A stretch of 64,000 nucleotides of DNA from Pestalotiopsis fici W106-1 (GCF_000516985.1 NW_006917098.1:868001-932000); one strand, 5' to 3'. Counted from the first letter of the stretch, positions 34,789 through 46,650 are shown. The notes: generated by a model from the letters alone, not told the origin. A program made the numbers and translations.

Positions 34789-37700
34789 CACCCCTTTAAA
34801 TCCACGATTTATCGTAGATTTGGCTATATTTAAATTAAAGTTGCTAATTAGCAAAATATAGCTTTTTTTAGGGCTATTCGTTTTAATTACGATAGGCAAC
34901 GTTAAGTCTTATTTATTATAGAAAATTCTGCTATTTGCCTATTAGCAAGCTTTTCGTTAATTTATTTGCTATTATTTTATTTAAGGGTTTATAAATAACT
35001 TTAATCCTTCCTTTTTAGGCTTTTTATCGTAACTAATAGTTATAGATATTTACGTAACGGAGCTTTATTTTTAATAACGCGATTTCGGCGTTAATTAAAT
35101 TAATAATCTGCTTATTATTATATTTAATAATAATAATATTATTATCTAGCTATATCGATAATTCTTTTAATAATCGGTTAACGAATAATATCTTTTTAGC
35201 AGTTTGCGCTAAGGCAAATAATTTAGCTTTTATAATAAAAGTAATAATTATATTTTATTTATTTAATCGCCAATTAATTAATTTTTTAAATAATTTTATA
35301 GCGAATGCTTAGGTATTTTTGCGATTAATGCTATTATCGGCAAATAATGCGTTATTAATAATTACTAAATTAAAGGATTTTCCGATTTTAAGCGAAAGTT
35401 CTTTAGTATTAATTAGGTAAATTAAAGCTCGATTAGCAGTTTTTTAATATGCTTAGCTTAGATTATTAAGGAATCGAGCTAATTTAGTTATTGCGAATGC
35501 GATATCTAGTTTTGTAGATATAACCGCGAATAATAGTAATCCGATTTTTTTTTAATATTTTTATATTTTATAAGGAAACGCTATAATTAATCGAAATATA
35601 AGTTTTTCGCAGCCTATTAGTATTATATAAATCTTTTTTTTATTTGCAAATTTAGCGATTTTTTTAAAATAAGCTTTTTAAAAAAGCCAGATTATTCTAA
35701 ATATACGATTTTTAATTATTTTTATCCTAAAAAACCATTATATTAGCTCGCTATTACTAATTTTGTATTTTTTTATAAGGTGCTATATTAAGTAATTAAT
35801 AGCTTTTTTATCCTTATTCCTATATACGATAATTATATCGTTAACGTAAAAAAAGATTAGCATTCCTTTTTTAATAAATGCGCAAAGCTTATATAATATT
35901 TAGGTATAACCGATTTCGGCTAAAATCTTTATAAATTCTTTTTATTATAGTAGCGGTAATATTCGTAATTTATAAAATGCTTTATTTAATAATAATATAG
36001 CGTTTTTTTTTTCGATATTTATTTAGCATTTTTATAAATATATTTTAATTAATAAAAGCGTATATAAACGCGTTTATTACGTCGTATTATATTAATTTAA
36101 GGTCGAATTTTGTTGCGATCGCGATTAGGGTGCGAAATAATTTTTTAGCTAATATAACCGTATAAATTTCCTGGTTCTAGGACTTCGCCTATTAATTACC
36201 GCGAACGACGAGTTTTGCTTTGCATTTTTGGAATTTCCCGTATTTATCGAATTTATATATGTATACTTATATATAATTAAAGATTTATTTGCCTTTTATT
36301 CGTAAATCCTTTTTATTGATTTCGGTTTAAAATCGTATATTTTTATAATTTTATAAATAATTAGTTTTTGCTTAAAAAAATAATCTGCTAAACGGATAAT
36401 AATATAATTTATAATATTATTTAAAGGGAGCTGGGATTTCCGCTTTATAAATTTTTACCTTTTAACGAAAAAAGCATTTTAGCTTCGCTTTATCGTTTTA
36501 ATTATTGCCTTATCCTGCTTTAAAAACGGCTTTATAACTAATTAAAAAAGCTGTTTATTATAGGATTATTTTAGGTCCTTTTTTTAATAATGCCGTATCC
36601 TTAATCGTAATCGCCTTTATGCTATATATTAATAAAGCTAATAAAAATATTTATAATAAAATCTAAAAGGCAAATTTCGCTATAATAAAAGGGTATTATT
36701 TATCCTTTTTATTTAGCGTTATTTTTTTATTTTTTTAATTATTATTTTTTTTTTAATTATTTTAATTATCGCTTAATAGGATATCTTTTGCGGCGGTATT
36801 TTTATTTTTTAGTTCCTATAAAATTTCGTTTTTAAATATTGCGTAATTAGTTACGAAATCGGCGATAAGCTAGGTATTAATATTTAGAAGCTCGTTTTTA
36901 AATATATCCTATTTTCCGTCGCATAATTCCTTTTCGTTTATAATTATATTTTTCGTATTAATTAATTTATTTTAATTAGGAATCCAAATCTTATAAATAT
37001 TAAATAATTTATATCCGATTAAGTATCCTATTTATACCTTAGGTGCTAATCGCTATAAATAGCCGAATTTTTATTATACCGTTAGCGTTATTGCGTACGC
37101 TTTGCATCCGAATATTTTAAAATAGGTTTAATTAGGTTTATAGCTTAAATTTAGAATTTTTTTTATTTTTATAATTATTTTATAAAATCTTATATATAAT
37201 ATGCGCTATCGGGAATTATAATTCGGTATGCGATTATATAAATATATCGCGGTTTTGCCGATTTCGGGCCAAAGTTAATAAAAGAGTTTTACGCTAATAC
37301 GTATTACCCGTTCCTTTTTTTTAATTATACCTTTTAAGCGTTTAATAGCTTTATTTTAGGCTTATATATATAGTATTAAAGGCTCGAATTTAATATATTT
37401 ATTTTCGAGGTATTTTTTTATTATTTATTTAATTTTTATAATTTCGTTATTATATTCGATAATTTTAACTTTAATATTATATTAGGTTTTTATTATACCT
37501 AGGAACGATCGGAAAGCGTTAATTAATATAACCGCAATCCTTTCCGTAAAATAATAATCCTATATATATCCCGTTTACCGATAAATAATTAATATTTAGG
37601 ATATATAATTTTCGATCTCTTTAGTATAATTATAAAAATTTATAATTAGTTGTTCGCTATAATTTTCGTTAATTAGCCGTGGCGCTCGCCGTGGTTAGCG

Positions 37701-39587
37701 CGTAATTTTTGTAAATGCGTAGGCTTTATATTTTATTATAATTGGTCCTTTGATTTTTACCCCTTAAGATAAATAGATAAAGTATTCGAGAGCTGCCGGG
37801 CCTAAATATCCTATTTTATAGTGCTATCGTATAGCTTTCCTAATTAATAATGGCCTTTTTATTTATATTATATATTTTTTCCGGTAAATAGTAAATAACG
37901 CTAAAGGTAATTCGTAAAATTTATATTTAAAAACGTATTATTTATATCGGTTTTGGAGTATGCTAATTAAAAATTTATTTTTTTTGCGTAATATTATAAA
38001 GTCGTTTTTATTATCCTAATAGTATCCTTATCCTCGTAATTAACGGAATAATATTAATATAATTAGCAATTTAAGATAATAGGCTATATTATTTAATAAT
38101 AATATTTTAAATCTAAGCTATATAGTTATTATATTATACCCGTAAATAGGTAATTTCCGGTCGCCTAATTAGATAAAATCGTAATTAGGAGCTTGCCTAT
38201 AATTAATAAGCCTTGCTTTTATATTTATAATTAAAATCGTTATCGCTGGATCTAGGATAACTAAATAGCGCAAAGGGTAGTTTTTTGTGGATATTGCAAA
38301 ACTATTTTATATATTTGTTATTAATCGTCCGTCTTATTAATTTATATTAATCGGAAGCGATTTTTCCTTAGTTATTCGTAGTATACTAATTCGGCTGGTT
38401 TTAATCTTTTTTATATTGCGAACCTATTTTTATAAATTAGGGTTTTTTTTAAAGGCTTTATTTATTTGTATTTACACTTTATTTTTAAGGACGAAACCTA
38501 AATAGGCTTTTTTTAGGAATACGTAAAAATATAAATTAAAGGCGTAAAAAAAATAGCAAATAGGGCATTTAATATCCCTTTGCCTTTTATTATAAATAAT
38601 TCGTCCACTTTTTTTTTTATATAAACCAGCCGTATTTAATCGGGAAGGTATTTAATTTTTAACGAGGTAAACGTTTTTATTTTATCCGTTTTAGGGCTAT
38701 TTTTTAGCTTTATTAGCGTAAATTACGAAAGCGCCTTTCCCAATTTTTAGCCTAATCGGCTATTAAATGCTTAAGCTTTTATAAAAATCGTTATTTATTA
38801 CCCGATATTCTAAATTCCTATTTAAAATGCTTTATTCTTTATAAATTTAATAAAAAGCGGCCTATTATAATATAATTAAAATAATTGTATTTAAGAAATT
38901 TATAGCCTAAACCGAATTATCCTATACTTTAATTATTTGCTTTGCCTAGGCTTTCGCTATAACTATTTCCTATTTATTAACCTAATTAGCAGTTTTTTTT
39001 AATATTTTCGGAGGCTTAAAAGCTTCTAAATATTATTTCCTTATTTTTTTTTTATTATTTATAGCTAATTTGCTATAGCGAGCCCTTAAATTTTCGTACT
39101 ATTTATGCAAAAGCTCGTTAATTAAACAGTACGTGGAGAAAAAGTCTAGAGAAATCGTTATAATTATTTATTTTATAATTTCCTTAATCGCCGTATATTA
39201 TTTAGCGTATATAGCCTCCTTTATTTTATAGTAGTTATAATCGAAATTAAACAATTTTTAACTTCTTTTAATAAGATCCGTAATCGTCTATTCCCCGTCC
39301 TTTTTGTTTTGTATAATCGGATCGTCGTTTGCATTTGCAGCTTCGAAGGTAGCAGCCGCGGTCTTTATATATTTAGTTTTTTTTATATCCGGTTCGATTA
39401 AGGTTCTAATTAAAGTCGTTTTATTCTTAAAATAATTAGTTAGTCCGGCAATTTATACCTGGATCTAAAACGTATATTCCCAATTATTTTAATCGGAGGT
39501 TATTTTTAACGATGCCGTTAGGCCGATTCCGGCTTTTTTCGTAGTTATTATTTTCGTAGCTTCGGCGGAGGCACTAAGACTCTTAAT
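34789..39587 (-). pseudogene. RIP-degraded copia gag-pol of element B3
   Basis: It is a homologue of the B1 and B2 interiors, on the minus strand. It is AT-rich and stop-riddled, with no long open frame. Near its start (39490-39570, minus strand) GACGAAAAAAGCCGGAATCGG-type sequence is shared with B1 and B2. Confidence 0.8.
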
Positions 39588-39820
39588 TGTTGATTAAGGT
39601 GGTGCTTTCCTATTAGAGTTTAAATTAGTCTAATATAAATATTAATTGTATAATATATTAATCTATATTCTGCGCTTTTTAGTTTTAATAAGGTATACGC
39701 TTATTTGGGTGGCCCCGGCTAATCCCCGGGAGGTCCCGTATATCTATCTAAATACTATGGGGTTAATCCGTGTGCTCAAGCATACCCCAGTGTATGGGAA
39801 CCATAATCCACCATCTGACA
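39588..39820 (-). repeat. B3 LTR, right copy (233 bp)
   Basis: It starts TGTTGATTAAGG and ends CATCTGACA before the ATTAT duplication. Confidence 0.92.
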
Positions 39821-39825
39821 ATTAT

Positions 39826-40242
39826 AATTAACTGTTATGGCCACTATAGCCACTGGAACCCACTGGAATCCAGTGGAACGTTCCACTGGATCCAGCCCCA
39901 CTAAGTGTGGCCAGTGCACCTAGCCATAGTGGCCCTGGGTTATAGGGTAACCTACACTATAAAAATCTATAGATTTCGATAGTTTTTTCGATTATAAATC
40001 AACCTTATTACTAATTAACTTAATTATAAATCCAGTTTATTAATAATATATTCCAGAATATTCTTATCGGTTGATTTTATAGGTATAAAAGGTAGTTATT
40101 CCTCCGTAGTTAGTTATTCTTTCCTTAAGCTTTAATAAATTAGTTATACAGCCCTATAACTACTACTACGGCCTGATTTTACGAATTATACGAACGCTTC
40201 CTTATGCCTAAGTTTATAATCCACCAATTATACCTTAGAATA
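39826..40242 (+). repeat. X 3' LTR, remaining 417 bp
   Basis: It matches 29135-29551, including the 24 bp palindrome (39868-39891), and ends GAATA next to the AAAAT target duplication. Confidence 0.9.
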
Positions 40243-42924
40243 AAAATTAAAATTATCGAATACGATAACGAGATTACCGAAGTTAAACAAGTAATCGGAA
40301 GATATTTTAAAAATAAATATATTAAACTCGAGCCTTTAGCATTATATATATAAGCCTAAAATAAAGCTATTAAACGTTTAAAAGGTATAATTAAAAAAAA
40401 AAACGTATAATACGCACCGGCGTAAAACTCCTTTATTAACTTTAGCCTAAAATCGGCAAAACCGCGGTATACCTATATAATCGTACGCTAAATTATAGTT
40501 CCTAATAGCGTATATTATATATAAAATTTTATAAAGCAATTGCGAAAGTAAAAAAAGTCCTAAATCCGAGCTATAAGCTTAATTAAATTTATTTTAAAAT
40601 ATTCGGATATAAAGCGTATATAATAACGCTAACGGTATAATAAAAATTCGGCCGTTTATAGCGATTAGCATTTAAAATATAAATAAAATACCTAATCGGA
40701 TATAAGTTATCTAATATTTATAAGATTTAGATTTTTAATCGGAATAAATTAATTAATACGAAAAATATAATTATAAACGAAAAAAAATTATACGATAAAA
40801 AATAGGATATATTTAAAAACGAGCTTTTAAATATTAATACTTAGCTTATTGCCGATTTTATAACTAATTACGCAATATTTAAAAACGAGATTTTATAAAA
40901 ACTAAAAAGTAAAAAAACCGCTATAAAAAATATTTTGCTAAACAATAATTAAAATAATTAGGAAAAAAATAATAATTAAAAAAATAAAAAAGTAGCGCTA
41001 AATAAAAAAAATAAATAATACTTTTTTATTACCGCGAAATTTGCCTTTTAAATTTTATTATAAATATTTTTATTAGCCTTATTAATATATAATATAAAAG
41101 CGATTACGATTAAAAATACGGCGCTATTAAAAAAAAAACCTAAAATAATCCTATAGTAAACAGCTTTTTTAGCTAGTTATAAAGCTATTTTTAAAGCAGG
41201 ATAAGGCAATAATTAAAACGATAAAGCGAAGCTAAAACGCTCCCTTTATTAAAAGGTAAAAATTTATAAAGCGGAAATCCCAGCTTTTTTTAAATAGCAT
41301 TATAAATTATATTATTATCCGTTTAGCAAATTATTCCTTTAAATAAAAACTAATTATTTATAAAATTATAAAAATATACGATTTTAAACTAAAATTAATA
41401 AAAAAAATTTACGAATAAAAAACAAATAAATTTTTAATTATATATAAATATATATATATAAATTCGATAAGCACGGAAAATTCTAAAAATATAAGGCAAA
41501 ATTCGTCGTTTATAGTAATTAATAAGCGAAATCTTAAAATTAGGAAATTTACGCGGTTATATTAGCTAAAAAATTATTTTGCACCCTAATCGCGATTATA
41601 GCAAAATTCGATTTTAAACTAATATAATATAATGTAATAAACGCGTTTATATACGCTTTTATCGATTAAAATATATTTATAAAAATACCGGATAAATATC
41701 GAAAAAAAAACATTATATTATTATTAAATAAAGCATTTTATAAATTACGGATATTATTATTATTATAATAAAAAAAGTTTATAAAAACTTTAGCCAAAAT
41801 CGGCTATACCTAAATATTATATAAGCTTTACGCATTTATTAATAAAGGAGTGCTAATTTTTTTTTATATTAACGACATAATTATCGTATATAGGAATAAA
41901 AATAAAAAGGCTATTAATTATTTAATATAGCATTTTATAAAAAAATATAAAATTAATAATAGCGAGCTAATATAATAGTTTTTCGGGATAGAAATAATTA
42001 AAAATCGTATATTTAAAATAATCTAACTATCCTAAAGGGCTTATTTTAAAAAAATCGCTAAATTTATAAATAAATAAAAGATTTATACGACGTTAATAGG
42101 CTACGAAAAATTTATATTTCGATTAATTATAGAGCTTTTATACAAAATATAAAAATATTAAAAAAAAATCGGATTACTGCTATTTACGGCTATATTTATA
42201 AAACTAGATATTATATTCGCAATAATTAAATTAATTTAATTCCTTAATAATCTAAGCTAAATATATTAAAAAGCTGCTAATCGAGCTTTAATTTATTTAA
42301 TTAATACTAAAAAACTTTTATTTAAAATCGGAGGATTTTTTAATTTAATAATTACTAATAATATATTATTTGCCGATAATAATATCGATCGTAAAAATAC
42401 CTAAATATTTGCTATAAAGCTATTCGGAAAATTAATTAATTAGCGATTAAATAAATAAAATATAGTTATTATTTTTATTATAAAAACTAAATTACTTACC
42501 TTAGTATAAGCTGCCAAAAAAATATTATTTATTAGCCGATTATTAAAGGAATTATCGATATAACTGGACTATAGCATTATTACTATTAAATATAATAATA
42601 AATAAATTATTAATTTAATTAATACCGAAATTGCGTTATTAAAAACAAAACTCCGTTATATAAATATTTATAATTATTAGCTGCGGCAAAAAGCCTAAAA
42701 CGGAAGGATTAAAATTATTTATAAACCTTTAAATAAAATAATAATAGATGGATTAACGAAAAGCTTACTAATTAATAAATAGCAAAGCTTTTTGCAATAA
42801 ATAAAATTTAAAATTGCTTATCGTAATTAAAACGAATAATCCTATAAAAAGCTATATTTTGCTAATTAGCAACTTTAATTTAAATATAGCTAAATTTATA
42901 ATAAATCGTAGATTTAAAGGGGTG

Positions 42925-43157
42925 TATTAAATGGTAGGTTATGGTTTTTATATATTAGGGTATGCTTAAACACACGGATCAATACTATAAAGTCTAAATA
43001 AATATACGGGACCTCCCGGGGATTAGCCGGGGCCACCTAAATAAGCGTATATTTTATTAAAATTAAAAGGCGCAGAATATAAATCAATATATTATATAAT
43101 TGACACTAATATCAGACCAGTTTAAACTCCAATAGGAAAGCACCACCTTGATTAACA
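42925..43157 (+). repeat. B2 3' LTR (233 bp)
   Basis: It begins TATTAAATGG (TGTT with G-to-A), directly after polypurine tract AAAGGGGTG, and ends TTGATTAACA. It is followed by ATAAC and then the end of B1. Confidence 0.9.
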
Positions 43158-43180
43158 ATAACCCACCATTTAACATCTAT

Positions 43181-44370
43181 ATTATTTCCGGTTAAAATAA
43201 AGATTTACGCGACGCGCCGAATAACTTTAATTATATGTTTTTTATTTAAATTATATCGGATTTACGCGAATTTAAACGCGTTATAAGCGGGAATCGCGGG
43301 AAAAACTGCGAATTTACTTCGGAGGGCCGTATAGGTATTATAGCGCTGCGTATAGCCGGTATATTAAAAAAGGATATCGCCGAGCTAATTAAGACGAAAA
43401 ATCCAGGAATTATTATACGTATTACCACCCGTATTTAATAACGCGGCACTGCTAAATCTGCTCCTAAATCTAGTGCCTTAAGGAAATTTAATTACCGCGC
43501 AAAACGACGGCTTATTATTTTAGCAAAAAAATACCTTTGCGCTACGTATGCTAAGCTCCGGAAGAAATTAAGGTTTTTTATATATACCGAAACGATTAAA
43601 AGGATATTATAACGGAACGGTTTAAAAAAATAGCGAGCTGCTAAGCATATCGAGTTAACGGAGGAATCGGCGAAAAAAAGATTCGATTTTTGCCGAAAAT
43701 ATAATACTCCGGCTAAATTACGAAAGCTCTTTCGTATATTATTTTCCGATGAATACACCGTTTAAAATAATCCGGATAATCCGGGTTAATAAATAATCCG
43801 GTACTCGAAAAAAAGGTACCGATCGGATTTAATAAACCCTTAAAAATATATAAAGCCCCGGATTTTTATTATAGTTTAGGGAATAATTTAGTTACGGGAC
43901 GGGGAAAAAGGGAAATCCCCGCTAATCTTTTTTAAAAGAGATCCGGATGCACCGCGTAAAAGAGTAAGTGCACGATCGTATTAAGCCGTTTTAAAGGAAA
44001 AGCTGGTCCCGTTATACGAAGCTAGGGATTTTTTTATGCAAAATAATGCTTATATTTACGTTACGGGAGGAAATCCGCAATAATTAGAAAAGCGTGGAAT
44101 TTAGACCTTTAATTAGCCCTTTTATAACCCGAATCTTAACCTAATCGAGCACGTATAAAAGGCGCTAAAGGCCAAAATCCGTTAATTAGAACTTAATTTT
44201 TACGATTTTAAAAAAAACGAAGCCGATATCGAATAAGTAAAAGAATTAATTACTGCCGTATAGGTTAAAATCGACGAATAATTTATCGCCGGCCTTATTA
44301 AAAGTCTAGGCCGGAAAATAGCAGCCGTACGCAGAGCACGTGGCTGGTATATATATTATTGATTTCCGTA
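43181..44370 (+). pseudogene. RIP-degraded Tc1/mariner transposase
   Basis: Read through stops on the plus strand, the segment shows the order of a fungal Tc1/mariner (DDE_3) transposase. There is an N-terminal helix-turn-helix-like part (IIALRIAGILKKDIAELIKTKNPGI, 43330-43405), LFSDEYTV with the first catalytic Asp (about 43740), MQNNAYIYVTGG where the second Asp now reads Asn (about 44036), and FYNPNLNLIEHV-KALKAKIR (about 44120-44180). Several changes fit RIP. Terminal inverted repeats were not found. Element B1 inserted at its 5' side, so its left end would lie left of 21323. It marks the right end of the AT-rich block. Confidence 0.8.
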
Positions 44371-44545
44371 CAAAATGCATATTTTTTTTATAATTTTTGA
44401 GTGCAATTTGAGTGAGAAACGTTATGTTGAAATATACGTATCGTACGTATTGGGGGGTCCAGATTTCCTATGTGGCCAGACTTATGTGGGGTCATTGTAG
44501 AATCCATGCCACTGCTAAGTTCAGCTGTGTCGGGCGTGATGACTC

Positions 44546-46080
44546 CTATTCGGGTACTCTGTAGTCCGGTTCCAGCGGGTCCCTAGCATAACCCATCTGG
44601 ACATTCGGCACGGCATCCAGCTGATCAAAGGGATTTGGTCCATCCCCATAGACAAAACTAGCTACTTCAGCATCAAAACAGTCTTGGCGAGTCATTCCCT
44701 CACGCGCACCAGTGTGAAAGGCGATACGAGGCTGGTCTTCTGGTTGTCGTGTACGCCACTCCAGATCCTCACGGAGACGACGCAAAAAGCCTCGCCGGCT
44801 ATGATTCGGATTCGGCCGTTCATCGAAAAAGCGCAATTCGCTCAGCTCTACGGACCGGATAGTTGATGGCAGAGTTTGTAGGATGGAGACAAGGTCTTCA
44901 TGTCTTACGATGGCGCGCGAGAGCCCAAAGTGCTGTAGTTTTGGCCAACTGTGGAAGGGCAGCATGCTCCGGAGTTTTGGAATCCTTTCCAGGTCGATTT
45001 CCTGGTCCGCATCGATCTGGAACCAGAAATCCAGATGTTCAAGGTCCATGGCCTCGCTAAGCGCTTCATAGAGGCGCCCATTCTGGAGTGCGCTCCAGTC
45101 ATCGTCCTCTTCATCGGCAAGAACCGACAGTTCCAGGTGTCGAAAGCCCGGACGACCCAGCAGCGCCTTGAAGAAGTCGTACTCCTGACACGGCTGGTCA
45201 AACATGCGGCAGTTCACACCGGTCTTGTGACCGTTCGGCTGGATGAGAAACTCAACCACGTTATGTTCCTGCTTGGCGAGTTCCCGCAAAACAATGCATA
45301 CGCCACGCCATATCTGCCGTTGCGTATCATCCCATGGCTTCACCCAAGAGGGCAGCTCGAAATCGTCTTGTGCAGGCCAGGCAATCGGCACCGGGTAGAC
45401 GAAGCCGTAGGGGAACGCACGAACCATGGGTGTCTGATAAAAGGCTCCGAACAGAAAGCCGTGAGCCGTGGGTGTAATTGTCACTCTGCGGAGTGCTGGA
45501 AACCGAGCAAGGCCGTACCTCAAGCCTCGGCATCGGCTCCATGATCCAGTGCTTGTTGCTGCTGTTCCCAAAGATGCTTATAATACTTCCAAGACTCGGT
45601 GCTAGGCAGTTTCTCAACGAGCTGCCGCAAACGTGCCTGAGTAGCTGGTCGGTTACGTCCAATACGGCTACGGCGATTCAGATCAGCGATGCTTTGGCGA
45701 CACAGAATCTTGTACCATCTGGGTGCCCCATCGATAGACCTTGCAGCTTCCATTTCTGCTGCATCATCATCATCCGAGCTTAGATAGTACCCAAGGTTGT
45801 CCTCAAGTTCCCTCTGCTCATTGCTGCGCACATCTCCTCCCAGCCGTGCATCGTCCCAAATGATCTCGACAATGCCGCGACGAAAAGTGTCGTGGTCAGC
45901 AATGGATCGGAAGACCTCGATGTTTAACGGGTTTGCAGATAGAAACACACGGTCCAGGCGTAGATGAAACTTGCCCCAGAAATCTTTGCAAACGAGACGA
46001 AGGCTCTTGACGTCACTGTTTCGGAGGTACTGTGCCACAAAGAAACATAACTCTAAGGGAAGTGGTGGCGCCGCAGGCAT
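44546..46080 (-). pseudogene. F-box-like protein gene with a frameshift
   Basis: Two long minus-strand frames overlap at 45520-45571. The upstream frame (from ATG 46080, or 46098) encodes an N-terminal F-box-like motif (PLPLELCFFVAQYLRNSDVKSLRLVCKDF) and ends at TGA 45520-45522 after GADAEA. The downstream frame continues directly with RYGLARFPALRRVTITPTAHGFLFGAFYQTP and runs to 44546. Fungal F-box proteins of this type usually have both parts in one chain, so a one-base deletion or an assembly error between 45523 and 45571 is likely. F-box proteins recruit substrates to SCF ubiquitin ligases. The 3' end lies only 170 bp from the RIP block, so leakage of mutations should be considered, though the sequence is not AT-rich. 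Confidence 0.75.
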
Positions 46081-46347
46081 TGTGATGCGAAGATGCATAT
46101 GAGAAAAAATTATGGAAATATTTTGATCATCTAGAATGGTGTTGCCATGTTGGCGGGGAGAGGGGCTTGACTGACGCCGATTAATGAATGGTGCTAAACT
46201 ACTACGTGTGGCAAAGTAGTGGGTGGGGGGAGACGGAACACGTGCAAAGGTCACCTAGGTGGTATATATAATTGTAGTAGGCTAGAGAAAATCTTAATTT
46301 TGCAGGCTGACGGAATCAATACGATTCACTAAACAGAAGCCGGTTGA

Positions 46348-46388
46348 GACAGTCACTTTTTTTTTTTTTTTTTTTTTTTTTGACTGTC
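46348..46388. repeat. T25 tract flanked by an 8 bp inverted repeat
   Basis: GACAGTCA (46348-46355), C, twenty-five T, overlapping TGACTGTC (46381-46388). It could be the scar or poly-A tail of a retroposed element, or chance expansion in a hairpin loop. Confidence 0.7.
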
Positions 46389-46522
46389 CCATAACCTTAG
46401 CTTTAGCTAGGCCAAAGATACTGCTATAGCCAAGGCCTAGTTACCCCGGCCCCGCAGACAATCGGTATGGGGTCTAGTGCACTTTGGTTCAATACTTACA
46501 AATGAGTAACTTTTTATACTAA

Positions 46523-46650
46523 AATGGCTCCTGCTTCTGCGAAAAGCAACCGCAATCATGCAAAGGAAGTATACCTAGGTGTATGCTCATATTCAGGTAG
46601 CCAACTTTCTAGTAATTGCATAACTTTTGGAAGAATAACAAACGTGACTA
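46523..46650 (+). repeat. Direct repeat, left copy, flanking the MFS gene
   Basis: ATGGCTCCTGCTTCTGCGAA...CATGCAAAGGAAGTA...TTTTGGAAGAATAAC is a diverged copy of 49824-49950. Both copies can be read as M-A/T-PASAK...RNHAKEV...FGRIT. Confidence 0.65.

Larger units (their letters stand above)
34556..39820 (-). mobile_element. Element B3: innermost copia-type retrotransposon, complete but RIP-mutated
   Basis: 5265 bp, flanked by ATTAT (34551-34555 and 39821-39825). LTRs 34556-34788 and 39588-39820 are both 233 bp. On the minus strand the 5' LTR (right) is followed by ATTAAGAGTCTTAG, the primer-binding site, and the polypurine tract AAAGGGGTG precedes the left LTR. Its right LTR keeps TGTCAGATGGTGG, the least mutated family B terminus, consistent with its being the youngest insertion. 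Confidence 0.93.
28924..40242 (+). mobile_element. Element X: Ty1/copia LTR retrotransposon with 628 bp LTRs, 3' LTR split by B3
   Basis: X inserted into B2 with target duplication AAAAT (28919-28923 and 40243-40247). The 5' LTR is 28924-29551 (628 bp); the 3' LTR is 34345-34555 plus 39826-40242 (211 + 417 = 628 bp). After the 5' LTR comes GGTTATAAGCCC, one base from GGTTATGAGCCC, which is complementary to an initiator-Met anticodon arm as used by copia elements. A polypurine tract AACAAGGGGAA (34334-34344) precedes the 3' LTR. The gene order protease, integrase, reverse transcriptase, RNase H is the Ty1/copia order. Confidence 0.92.
26804..42924 (+). pseudogene. RIP-degraded copia gag-pol of element B2 (split by X)
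   Basis: The coding parts are 26804-28923 (gag and upstream pol) and 40248-42924. In the second part a copia reverse transcriptase can be read through stops near 41600-42050: NAFIYA, IKIPDKYRK, LLLNKA-YKLR, AKIGYT and FYINDIIIVYR, where the catalytic YVDD-type motif has become FYINDI. FFGIEI follows. Many stops sit where Trp or Gln is expected, fitting TGG-to-TAG and CAA-to-TAA changes from RIP. No long frame survives. Confidence 0.82.
26571..43157 (+). mobile_element. Element B2: copia-type retrotransposon inserted in the B1 LTR and itself split by X
   Basis: B2 comprises 26571-28923 plus 40248-43157. The LTRs are 26571-26803 and 42925-43157, both 233 bp. The target duplication is ATAAT (26566-26570) and ATAAC (43158-43162), differing by one C-to-T change as RIP would produce. 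The polypurine tract AAAGGGGTG (42916-42924) abuts the 3' LTR. It lies in the opposite orientation to B1, so B1 and B2 form a long inverted repeat about 26570. Confidence 0.9.
21328..43175 (-). mobile_element. Element B1: outermost Ty1/copia-type LTR retrotransposon, split by nested insertions
   Basis: B1 comprises 21328-26570 plus 43163-43175. The last 13 bp of its 5' LTR (coding orientation) lie 16.6 kb away because B2 inserted there. The target duplication TCTAT is at 21323-21327 and 43176-43180. The left LTR is 21328-21559 (232 bp). The right LTR is 26352-26570 plus 43163-43175 (219 + 13 = 232 bp), an exact length match. The polypurine tract beside the left LTR reads AAAGGGGTG on the minus strand. 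The gag-pol region is on the minus strand, saturated with TAA/TAG and very AT-rich, as expected of RIP. Confidence 0.9.
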
